A DNA stretch of 64,000 nt. It comes from Robiginitalea aurantiaca (GTDB lineage Bacteria; Bacteroidota; Bacteroidia; Flavobacteriales; Flavobacteriaceae). Below the pieces are notes generated by a model, which had not been told where the DNA came from, made no database searches, and saw nothing but the letters and a program-made list of their open reading frames with translations. Positions 17,156 through 24,680 of the stretch are shown here, one piece after another. How positions within the stretch are numbered: position 1 is the stretch's first letter; every line of letters starts with the position of its first letter. The stretch is taken from contig NZ_JAUDUY010000001.1 of the NCBI RefSeq assembly GCF_030380815.1, forward strand, positions 558,001-622,000. Reading direction: 5' to 3'. The position numbers and the translations under genes were made by a program.

Positions 17156-17977
17156 ATGAAAACAATTATCGTACCCGTCGATTTCTCCCAACAATCCGAG
17201 TATGCCCTCGAAGTAGCATCTTCGCTGGCTAAAAAACACGATTCGGAGATAATCGTCCTGCATATGCTCGAACTGAATTACGCGATGATTTCCTCCTCCG
17301 AGGCCTATCATCCGGAACAAACGGTTTTTTTACTTAAAGTAGCTGAAAAGCGACTGGGGGAGTTTTTGCAAAAAGACTATTTGAAGGACATCAAGGTGAC
17401 CCCGGTAATCAAGCACTACAAAGTCTTTTCAGAAGTTAACGATGTAGCTGAAAGCAATAAGGCAGACCTGATCGTTATGGGGTCACATGGAACAGACGGA
17501 CTTCAGGAAATCTTTATCGGTTCCAACGCCGAACGCGTGGTTCGGAATTCAGATGTTCCTGTGATCGTTGTCAAAAAACCAAGACCTGGATTTAAGATCG
17601 ACACTTTCGTCTTTGCCTGCGATTTTAAAGAAGAAACACTGCCCGCCTTTAAAAAAGCAAAGGAGTTTGCCGATAAATTAGGCGCCGAATTCAAAGTGGT
17701 CTACATCAATACTCCCGGGGACAATTTCCTCAGTGATGGGGATATGAATCAGCAGATTTCAAAGTTCCAGGATCTTGCCAATACGGGACTTCAGGTAGAC
17801 AAGTACTGCGATTATAGCGTAGAACGCGGCGTGTTGAATTACTGTGAAAGTAACCATGCCGATCTGGTGGGTATCCCAACCCATGGGCGCAAAGGGATCT
17901 CCCATTTCTTTATGGGAAGTATCGGAGAAGATATTGCCAACCACTCACCGATTCCAGTGATCACCTTTAAATTGTAG
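17156..17977 (+). CDS. Universal stress protein, tandem UspA domains
   Basis: A 273-residue cytoplasmic protein with two Usp domains. The first begins MKTIIVPVDFSQQSEYALEV and ends with the ATP-binding glycine signature MGSHGTDGLQEIFIGSNAERVV; the second ends GIPTHGRKGISHFFMGSIGEDI. Tandem Usp proteins bind ATP or act as stress signalling factors. It is 16 nt downstream of hemN and has no separate promoter, so it should share the low-oxygen control of hemN. A strong terminator follows. Confidence 0.9.
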   Translation: MKTIIVPVDFSQQSEYALEVASSLAKKHDSEIIVLHMLELNYAMISSSEAYHPEQTVFLLKVAEKRLGEFLQKDYLKDIKVTPVIKHYKVFSEVNDVAESNKADLIVMGSHGTDGLQEIFIGSNAERVVRNSDVPVIVVKKPRPGFKIDTFVFACDFKEETLPAFKKAKEFADKLGAEFKVVYINTPGDNFLSDGDMNQQISKFQDLANTGLQVDKYCDYSVERGVLNYCESNHADLVGIPTHGRKGISHFFMGSIGEDIANHSPIPVITFKL

Positions 17978-18001
17978 AAAATTCATCGAATGAGTAACAA
18001 A

Positions 18002-18029
18002 GGGGCTGCAGGTGCAGCCCCTTTTTTTT
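18002..18029 (+). terminator. Intrinsic terminator of hemN-usp
   Basis: A perfect 8-bp stem GGGGCTGC/GCAGCCCC with a 4-nt AGGT loop is followed directly by eight T. It lies 25 nt after the usp stop and 11 nt before the end of the convergent CoA-transferase gene. Confidence 0.92.
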
Positions 18030-18039
18030 CGATTTTGGG

Positions 18040-19305
18040 TTATCCAAATCGCTTGTGAGCCTCAGCTTCAAGGGCTTCCCTGTGGTCCGGGTGTGCGATT
18101 GAAATCAGTTTCCGGGCGCGTTCCTGAAGGTTCTTCCCGAAGAGGTTTACCACCCCGAATTCTGTAGCTACATAGTGTACGTGTGCCCGTGTTGTGGTAA
18201 CCCCTGCGCCCGGCTTAAGCAATGGGGTGATCTTGGAAATGCCCTTGTTGGTAACGGAGGTGAGGGCTATGATCGGTTTTCCGCCCGGGGAAAGGGAGGC
18301 CCCCCTTATAAAATCCATCTGTCCGCCGACTCCTGAATATTGATAGGTCCCTATAGTGTCTGCACATACCTGCCCGGTAAGGTCGATTTCAATGGCACTG
18401 TTAATAGCCGTTACCTTTGGATTACGCCGGATGATGGTAGTATCATTCGTATACCCCGCTTCTTTAAAATGCACCAGGGGATTGTCATCGATAAAGTCGT
18501 AGAGCTCTTGAGAACCAGCGGCAAAACAGGTTACAATTTTATTGGTTTTAATCTCCTTTTCGGAACCTGTAATAACCCCTTGTTTAATCAGCGGAAGCAA
18601 ACCATCGGAAAACATTTCGGTATGTACGCCCAGGTTTTTGTGCCCGCTGAGGTTTTTCAGCACGGCATTCGGGATGCTCCCAATCCCCATCTGAAGGGTC
18701 GCCCCGTTTTCGATCAGGGAGGCGACATGTGCCCCGATTTTTGCTTCGGTTTCTGAAATCTCACCCTGTGGATAGGTATGAATGGGATTATCCATTTCCA
18801 CCAATGCATCGATCTGACTGATGTGTATTATCCCGTCCCCATGCGTTCTCGGTACCCTGGGGTTCAATTGGGCAATTACTTTTTTTGCAGTCTGTACGGC
18901 CGGCAGGGTAATGTCCACGGAAACACCCAGGGAACAATACCCGTGTTTATCGGGTGGAGATACCTGTACTACGGCAACATCGAGCGGGAGTAGGTTTCTT
19001 CTGAACAGCCAGTGAATCTCGCTGAGAAAAATAGGGATGTAGTCCCCCTGGTTTGTATTGACAGCCTTTCGAACGTTGCCTCCGACAAAGCATGAATTGA
19101 TTTTAAATGCCTTATTATACGGGGGCAGTGCGTAATTGACCACACCATCCGTGTGGATGGAAATCACCTCGACCTCCTCCAATTCCTCATACCGGCTGCA
19201 AATAGCGTTGACAAGGGTGTTTGGGGTCATGGCGGCTCCCTGAATGAAGATTCGGTTTCCGGATTTCACATAGGAAGCAGCGGTTTCCAGGGATACGATA
19301 TTCAT
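18040..19305 (-). CDS. Acetyl-CoA hydrolase/CoA-transferase family protein
   Basis: A 421-residue protein of the Cat1/4-hydroxybutyrate CoA-transferase family. Characteristic features are SPPDKHGYCSLGVSVD, LQMGIGSIPNAVL, the Glu of AIEIDLTGQVCADTIG that forms the CoA thioester in transferases, and the late segment GGQMDFIRGASLSPGGKPII. It moves CoA between acyl groups (acetate, succinate, butyrate and others) or hydrolyses acyl-CoA; the acids used cannot be deduced. It lies 38 nt behind the haloperoxidase-type gene and may be the last gene read from the oxidase cluster. It ends against the hemN-usp terminator. Confidence 0.85.
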   Translation of the reverse strand: MNIVSLETAASYVKSGNRIFIQGAAMTPNTLVNAICSRYEELEEVEVISIHTDGVVNYALPPYNKAFKINSCFVGGNVRKAVNTNQGDYIPIFLSEIHWLFRRNLLPLDVAVVQVSPPDKHGYCSLGVSVDITLPAVQTAKKVIAQLNPRVPRTHGDGIIHISQIDALVEMDNPIHTYPQGEISETEAKIGAHVASLIENGATLQMGIGSIPNAVLKNLSGHKNLGVHTEMFSDGLLPLIKQGVITGSEKEIKTNKIVTCFAAGSQELYDFIDDNPLVHFKEAGYTNDTTIIRRNPKVTAINSAIEIDLTGQVCADTIGTYQYSGVGGQMDFIRGASLSPGGKPIIALTSVTNKGISKITPLLKPGAGVTTTRAHVHYVATEFGVVNLFGKNLQERARKLISIAHPDHREALEAEAHKRFG

Positions 19306-19343
19306 AGGGCTATTTTTTAGGTTCTTAAGGGTATCCTTGCAGG

Positions 19344-20816
19344 TTACGAGCCCGAGGGGAGTCCCAGGTGTTTTTGATAAAACTTCCAGGCGTTTTGGGC
19401 AACGTCTCGCCCGAGTTCAAGGCCGGCAACATTGTCAGCTTCGATATGGTAACCGCCCATCACACGTGATTTTCCCGCCATTTCAGCAGTTTCGGTGAAG
19501 GTTGGGAATTTCAGGGTGACTGTATCCCCATAGTGTATGGGATCCAGCTCGGTCAATGCGCCAGGGACCAGTTTTACGGATTCACCGAAGTAATCGTCTT
19601 CCGTAAACAGGCGCAGGGCCTCGGCACAGGCTCCGCTAACTGTACTGTGGCCCGAGGTATAACTTGGAAATGGCGGACAAAGAAACACATCCGGCGAATA
19701 AGGCCGCCACTGCTCTCCAGGCATACTGATCATACCTTTACCAGGACCTCCCCAGGCCTGAATAACCTTGTCCTGGTAGTATTGGTGGACCAGGGCATAC
19801 GGGCGCGCATAATCGTAATACATTTTTGAATCCCAGGATGCGATAAAGGCATCCATGGCGGTAATCTGGTTCAGAAAGTACATTTTTACATCTTCATCAA
19901 GGGAGTGGGCATCCCTGCGGGAAACGTCCTGGGCAAATTTCAGCCAGTGGCCGGCCTGCTGAACGGACTTTGGCCCATCCCGCATAAATTCTACAAGTGC
20001 CTTGTCCGTATCTGTAAGACTGGCCTGGATCTCTATTACTTCCGCCACTTCCCGTTCAAGTTGTTCAGAACCGACCATTGGGGGAGGTCCTGGCCGAAAC
20101 TGGCTGGCAGAGTCAAGAGTGATTGGCCTTACATTTTGCCAATAGGGCGTCAGGCAACCCGGAGCAAATTTTTCGCCCTCGGCATTGGTGAAATACTTGG
20201 GTTGCCATCGGTTGATATCCACATTGCTGTCCGGGGAGTTTACGGGTGTATATCCCGTATAGTCAGAATAGGGGACACCATCAGAACCGGGGGCTTCCCC
20301 ATATTGATTTGCGCCGTCATTTTTCCGGGCTTCTATCACCGATAATGCCGCAAGATTGCCAATTCCTGCGGGAGTTTTTGGGTCAGTGCCCATGTCATCC
20401 GGATCCAGTCCCAGTTCGAGCATGTATTCCCGGAAAAGGGTTGTATCCGCATAGTAGTATTCATTGAGTGTCCGGAAAGCCGCGTAGCTGATAGCAATTT
20501 CCTTGTTGGAGCGGGTGTGTTCACCTTCGGGACGGCGTTCTACCGTTTGAAGGTATACCGGAATGGCTGTGGAATCGTATCGGGACCAGGCATCGAATAC
20601 GGCCGTAAAGATTAACCCGAGATATCGGGAAGTAACTGTGGGTCGGGGTGTAAAGCGCTCCGTGTCCAGGGCAGTGGCTTCCAGGGCCATTTGCCCCCAT
20701 TGGTAAGCCCGATTATGTACACCCGTGGGTTCTGTTTCCACAATTGCTTTTTCGGTTTCCTGCCTGCAGGAAATCAGTATTACTAAAACCAGAAAAGAAA
20801 TCCAGGATTTTTTCAT
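19344..20816 (-). CDS. Vanadium-dependent haloperoxidase-type lipoprotein (PAP2 family)
   Basis: The frame opens at 20867, but the ATG at 20816 gives a clean lipoprotein signal (MKKSWISFLVLVILISC, lipobox LISC) and is chosen, giving 490 residues. The PAP2/vanadium site is complete: KxxxxxxRP at Lys331/Arg338, the SGHS motif with His390, and SRVMGGYHIEAD with Arg451 and His457. His457 would bind vanadate in a haloperoxidase. The same residues also serve acid phosphatases, so haloperoxidase activity is a family-level inference. The product is probably anchored in the outer or inner membrane facing the periplasm. It follows the SafE-like gene by 38 nt, over an inverted repeat (CTTAA-N5-TTAAG at 20845-20859). 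Confidence 0.82.
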   Translation of the reverse strand: MKKSWISFLVLVILISCRQETEKAIVETEPTGVHNRAYQWGQMALEATALDTERFTPRPTVTSRYLGLIFTAVFDAWSRYDSTAIPVYLQTVERRPEGEHTRSNKEIAISYAAFRTLNEYYYADTTLFREYMLELGLDPDDMGTDPKTPAGIGNLAALSVIEARKNDGANQYGEAPGSDGVPYSDYTGYTPVNSPDSNVDINRWQPKYFTNAEGEKFAPGCLTPYWQNVRPITLDSASQFRPGPPPMVGSEQLEREVAEVIEIQASLTDTDKALVEFMRDGPKSVQQAGHWLKFAQDVSRRDAHSLDEDVKMYFLNQITAMDAFIASWDSKMYYDYARPYALVHQYYQDKVIQAWGGPGKGMISMPGEQWRPYSPDVFLCPPFPSYTSGHSTVSGACAEALRLFTEDDYFGESVKLVPGALTELDPIHYGDTVTLKFPTFTETAEMAGKSRVMGGYHIEADNVAGLELGRDVAQNAWKFYQKHLGLPSGS

Positions 20817-20854
20817 GACTAACAGTTTGATATACAGTATAATGCTTAAGATAT

Positions 20855-21556
20855 TTAAGGTTCGCACTCCATGGTTGTGGTTACCTGGTTTTGAGGTTGT
20901 TTTGGGGAAACATACGGAATTCCTAACCCCATACCTCTAAGAATAAAGAGAAGCCCGATCAGCACGACAAAAACGGGAATTAACTTCCGCACGGCGGGGA
21001 TTTTGGTCTTAAAAAGCTTCCCCATCAGGGCCGCCCCACTCATCAGGGGTATGGTTCCCAGTCCAAAAACCATCATATACAGGGCGCCCATGGGAGCAGA
21101 GGCCATGGCCATAGCGCCGACAAGGGCCATATAGACCAGGCCGCAGGGAAGGAATCCATTTAGGAATCCTATGCTCAGAAAAGCATCCGGATTTCCTTCC
21201 CTGAGTTTGGAGCCCATAGCGGACTGCAATTTTCCAAGAAGTCGATATACGGGCATGGCTGGCTTCCATTTCCGGAACGAATTACCGGGAATGAGCACCA
21301 GTAAGATCATTACCGCCCCAAGGACAATTGAAAGTTTCTGTTGAAAACCAAAGAGAAAAAGCCCTTTCCCGATAAGCCCAAAAACAAAGCCGATCAGGGC
21401 ATAGGCAAGCAGGCGACCAAAATGATATAGACCCAGTTGCAGGCCTCCTTTCAGCCGGTTTTTCCGGTTTAGGGGAAGCATAAAGGCTATGGGCCCGCAC
21501 ATTCCGATGCAATGCAGGCTTCCCAGTAATCCCAAAATTAATGCTGCTCCAAGCAT
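20855..21556 (-). CDS. SafE/TauE-like membrane protein of the cbb3 cluster
   Basis: A 233-residue integral membrane protein with about six helices, of the sulfite exporter/UreH-like transmembrane family. It has paired Cys motifs that could bind copper or undergo thiol exchange: HCIGMCGP near the N-terminus and NGFLPCGLVY in the middle. Members of this family close the cbb3 oxidase operon in many Bacteroidota and are thought to help copper delivery or maturation of the oxidase. A transport substrate is not established. It lies 42 nt after ccoH. Confidence 0.78.
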   Translation of the reverse strand: MLGAALILGLLGSLHCIGMCGPIAFMLPLNRKNRLKGGLQLGLYHFGRLLAYALIGFVFGLIGKGLFLFGFQQKLSIVLGAVMILLVLIPGNSFRKWKPAMPVYRLLGKLQSAMGSKLREGNPDAFLSIGFLNGFLPCGLVYMALVGAMAMASAPMGALYMMVFGLGTIPLMSGAALMGKLFKTKIPAVRKLIPVFVVLIGLLFILRGMGLGIPYVSPKQPQNQVTTTMECEP

Positions 21557-21598
21557 AGCGATTTTTATGCCTGCCGCCTCTGTGGGGTCGGCAGGACT

Positions 21599-22054
21599 TT
21601 AATCCTGGCTATATGTCATTTTGTGCTGAAAGAGATACGGTTTCCCTTTATAATTCCATTCGATGCGAATATCCCAGCGACCATCCAACAAGCGACTCTT
21701 GGGTATGAGCAATTGTCTTTCGGATAATTGAATTGGAGTTTTGAAGTCCAACTGCTTATTGGACGGTCTGTACAGGGATACAGTTCCTATTATTTTTTCC
21801 GGCTCAAACGCCTCTGGGAATCCGATGCGGATACCCTCAGAGGTTTTAGCTACTTGAATCCGGGCTCCGGTTTCATATAGGTTTCGGGCGGCATCGATAT
21901 CCTGCTGGTACTTCAGTTCCTGTTTGTAGTAATCCTCTGTAACCAGATCGTGATTGGATTCCGGATCCCGGAACGAGAGCACGACGAAATACAAAATGAA
22001 GATGATAAAGGCCACAAAAGCCAGGACAATTCCGGTTCCCCAATTGAATTTCAT
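21599..22054 (-). CDS. ccoH: FixH/CcoH-family cbb3 assembly protein
   Basis: A 151-residue protein with one N-terminal membrane helix (GIVLAFVAFIIFILYFVVL) followed by a periplasmic domain with the family segment DLVTEDYYKQELKYQ. FixH/CcoH stabilises the cbb3 oxidase during assembly. The gene starts 11 nt after the ccoG stop and sits in the standard order ccoP-ccoG-ccoH. Confidence 0.88.
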   Translation of the reverse strand: MKFNWGTGIVLAFVAFIIFILYFVVLSFRDPESNHDLVTEDYYKQELKYQQDIDAARNLYETGARIQVAKTSEGIRIGFPEAFEPEKIIGTVSLYRPSNKQLDFKTPIQLSERQLLIPKSRLLDGRWDIRIEWNYKGKPYLFQHKMTYSQD

Positions 22055-22065
22055 AATGTGTTGTT

Positions 22066-23481
22066 TTATCGGTATGAATGGGGCGCTAAAAAGCGCGCGG
22101 TGGTCGTCTCAACGAGTTCATCACCACTGTAAACCCCTATTTCTACTTTATCTTTATCCCCACTCAGGGCTGCGTTATTGATCTCAATAAATAAGGTTCC
22201 TTCAGACAATTCCTGAGCCGGAACATCAAAACCCGATCCCTTAACAAAGGTGATGGTCCCATTGTGTGAGAGGAGTTTAAAATTGATGTCCGGGATGGAC
22301 CGACTCGTTTTATTGATCAGTTTAAAGGTGTAAACATTGCTGATCATATTATTGTCCTTACGCTCATAGAGCTGGCCAGGAAGCCGCAGAACCGTGGCTT
22401 CCAGGTCATTTCTAAGAAACAGCATCCCAATTAGAACACTCATCAGTACCATCAGTACGGCGGCGTATCCCTTCATCCGGGGTGTAAACCGGAAAGGCAC
22501 TTTGTCCGAGATTTCAACCTCACTGGCATAGCGGATGAGTCCTTTGGGGTAACCTACTTTTTCCATAATGGTATCGCATTCGTCGATGCATGCGGTACAA
22601 TTGACGCACTCGAGTTGTGTTCCGTTACGGATATCGATTCCCGTTGGGCAAACATGTACACACTGAAGGCAATCGATGCAGTCTCCATGACCCATTGCGG
22701 ACCGATCCTCGTTCTTCCGGAATTTCTTTCGGCCGTTTTCGCCTTCACCCCTTTTGTAGTCATAGGCCACGACAACCGATTTGTCATCCAAAAGCACGCC
22801 CTGCATGCGTCCGTAGGGACAGGCTATAATGCAGACCTGCTCCCGGAACCATACAAATACAAAATAGAAGACTGCCGTAAAAATGAGGAGGGCGGTAAGG
22901 GTTCCGGTATGTTGTAAAGGGCCCTCCTTAATGTATGCGATGAGTTCATCACTCCCTATAAGGTAAGCGAGAAAGACATTGGCGATCAGAAAGGAAATAA
23001 TAAAAAAGATACTCCACTTCAGCAGCCGTTTCCGAATTTTCTGAGCATTCCAGGGTGCCCTGTCCAGGCGAATCTGCGCCCCCCGATCCCCGTCAATCCA
23101 GTATTCGATCCTGCGAAAAACCATTTCCATAAAAATGGTCTGAGGACACATCCACCCGCAAAAAATCCGGCCGAAAGCCACGGTAAAAAGGGCGATAAAG
23201 ATCACCCCAATAATCATGGAGATGACAAAGAGGTGAAAATCCTGCGGCCAGAATGGAAAACCAAAAATATTAAACTTGCGTTCCAGCACGTTGAACATGA
23301 GGAACTGGTTGCCATTCACCTTGACAAAAGGAGCGGCAAACAGAAAAATCAGCAAGACATAACTTACGTATTTTCGATAGGTGTAGAATTTGCCACTCGG
23401 TTTTTTAGGAAAAATCCAGGACCGTTTGCCTTCTTCTGAAATGGTGCTTATTGAATCCCGGAAATTTTCGTTTGATTCCAT
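22066..23481 (-). CDS. ccoG: CcoG/FixG cytochrome oxidase accessory ferredoxin
   Basis: A 471-residue membrane iron-sulfur protein. It has several helices in the first half, the motif GWMCPQTIFMEMVFR and, near residue 270, two [4Fe-4S] clusters: CIDCLQCVHVCP and CVNCTACIDEC. The C-terminal 150 residues form an immunoglobulin-like periplasmic domain. CcoG is understood to reduce copper for delivery to the cbb3 oxidase. It lies 36 nt after ccoP and is followed closely by ccoH. Confidence 0.94.
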   Translation of the reverse strand: MESNENFRDSISTISEEGKRSWIFPKKPSGKFYTYRKYVSYVLLIFLFAAPFVKVNGNQFLMFNVLERKFNIFGFPFWPQDFHLFVISMIIGVIFIALFTVAFGRIFCGWMCPQTIFMEMVFRRIEYWIDGDRGAQIRLDRAPWNAQKIRKRLLKWSIFFIISFLIANVFLAYLIGSDELIAYIKEGPLQHTGTLTALLIFTAVFYFVFVWFREQVCIIACPYGRMQGVLLDDKSVVVAYDYKRGEGENGRKKFRKNEDRSAMGHGDCIDCLQCVHVCPTGIDIRNGTQLECVNCTACIDECDTIMEKVGYPKGLIRYASEVEISDKVPFRFTPRMKGYAAVLMVLMSVLIGMLFLRNDLEATVLRLPGQLYERKDNNMISNVYTFKLINKTSRSIPDINFKLLSHNGTITFVKGSGFDVPAQELSEGTLFIEINNAALSGDKDKVEIGVYSGDELVETTTARFLAPHSYR

Positions 23482-23517
23482 ATGTTGACAACTTCATCGC
23501 ACCTTTTTCAGGTGGTT

Positions 23518-24489
23518 TTATTCCTCTTGTTCAAGAGGATTCAGGGCTTCCGTTTCCATAGGGGTATCTGCCATAGTAGAGTCTGTTTGTACCTCCGCTT
23601 CTTCTGCGGCGGCATTCTCATCGATCCAGATTTCGCCTTCCGGGTCTTTGGGATTTGCAGGGGTCGTTCCTTGCATCGACAGGATATAGCTGGATACCTG
23701 CGCCATTTCGCTGGGCTTTAGGGAGGTTTTCCAGGCGACCATTCCTTTCCCGGACCTGCCACCTTCAGAAACGGTGTTAAAGACATTTCGGATGCCTCCA
23801 CCGAGGATCCAGTACTCATCTGTCAGGTTGGGGCCAATTCCCCCGCCTCCGTCATTCATATGGCAAACCGCACAATTTCCCTGAAAGATGACTTCGCCTG
23901 CTTTCAGGTCTGAGGCTTCAGTGAGTAGTTCCACAGTATTGACATCCACAAGATCTTTAGCCGTTTTCTTGTATTCTTCGATCGCAATTCTCGCCTGGGC
24001 CATTTCCTGCTCGAACTCCGTATCCTGATCATAATCATTAAAAACGTGAAACCGGACCAGGTACACCACGCCGAAAACGATGGTGATGTAAAAAAGGTAA
24101 ATCCACCAAGGTGGTAACCGGTTGTCGAGTTCCCGAATTCCGTCGTAATTGTGATCCAGGATGATTTCCCCTTCTTCCTCTATAGGCCGGGAACCCAGGA
24201 GTTTCTGATAGACGCGTTTACCCCATGCCCATTCCCATCCCTGGCTTTTGGATTCCCGGTAGCGGGCTTTGGCCTCCTCTGAAAGCGTCTGGTACATGAT
24301 GTTTTCTATGGACTTCAGGATCAGTTCAATTGCGATTAGCAGCATCAGAACCAGTATCAGGAAGTATACAGTCATCGGATACGCGATAAAGGCCGGCTGA
24401 TCTCCTGAGTCGATAAAGTACTCCATCAGGAGGAAAATCGTGAAAAACAGCACGGGAACCCGTACCCAGGCGGGCGTTGAATTTCTCAT
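23518..24489 (-). CDS. ccoP: cbb3 oxidase subunit III, CcoP, single haem c
   Basis: A 323-residue membrane-anchored cytochrome c. Two helices near residues 10-60 are followed by a third (WWIYLFYITIVFGVVYLVRF) after the conserved CcoP stretch LDHNYDGIRELDNRLP. Only one haem-binding site is present, CAVCH at Cys206, with an axial Met probably supplied by GKGMVAWK. Classical CcoP carries two haem c groups, so this is a mono-haem form. The C-terminus is rich in Glu and Ala. The start overlaps the ccoQ stop by 4 nt. Confidence 0.9.
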   Translation of the reverse strand: MRNSTPAWVRVPVLFFTIFLLMEYFIDSGDQPAFIAYPMTVYFLILVLMLLIAIELILKSIENIMYQTLSEEAKARYRESKSQGWEWAWGKRVYQKLLGSRPIEEEGEIILDHNYDGIRELDNRLPPWWIYLFYITIVFGVVYLVRFHVFNDYDQDTEFEQEMAQARIAIEEYKKTAKDLVDVNTVELLTEASDLKAGEVIFQGNCAVCHMNDGGGGIGPNLTDEYWILGGGIRNVFNTVSEGGRSGKGMVAWKTSLKPSEMAQVSSYILSMQGTTPANPKDPEGEIWIDENAAAEEAEVQTDSTMADTPMETEALNPLEQEE

Positions 24490-24677
24490 TGGTCAAAAGG
24501 TTTTTGGTGTTGGTCGTCTAGTGGCATTTCTTCAAGTTCCTTGATCCGCTCTTTTGAGGTGGTAAAGACCCACCAAAAGAGGAGGGTAAAAAAGACGAAG
24601 AATATCAGGAGTGAAATCATCGGATAGGTCGCAATCCCTTCGATGCTTTCCAAATGGTGTTTTACAATTTTCATCAT
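24486..24677 (-). CDS. ccoQ: CcoQ-like small membrane subunit
   Basis: A 63-residue protein with one hydrophobic helix (PMISLLIFFVFFTLLFWWVF) and a charged C-terminal tail. Size, topology and place between ccoNO and ccoP identify it as the CcoQ-type subunit that stabilises the cbb3 complex. It starts 3 nt after ccoNO and overlaps ccoP by 4 nt. Confidence 0.8.
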   Translation of the reverse strand: MMKIVKHHLESIEGIATYPMISLLIFFVFFTLLFWWVFTTSKERIKELEEMPLDDQHQKPFDQ

Positions 24678-24680
24678 GGC

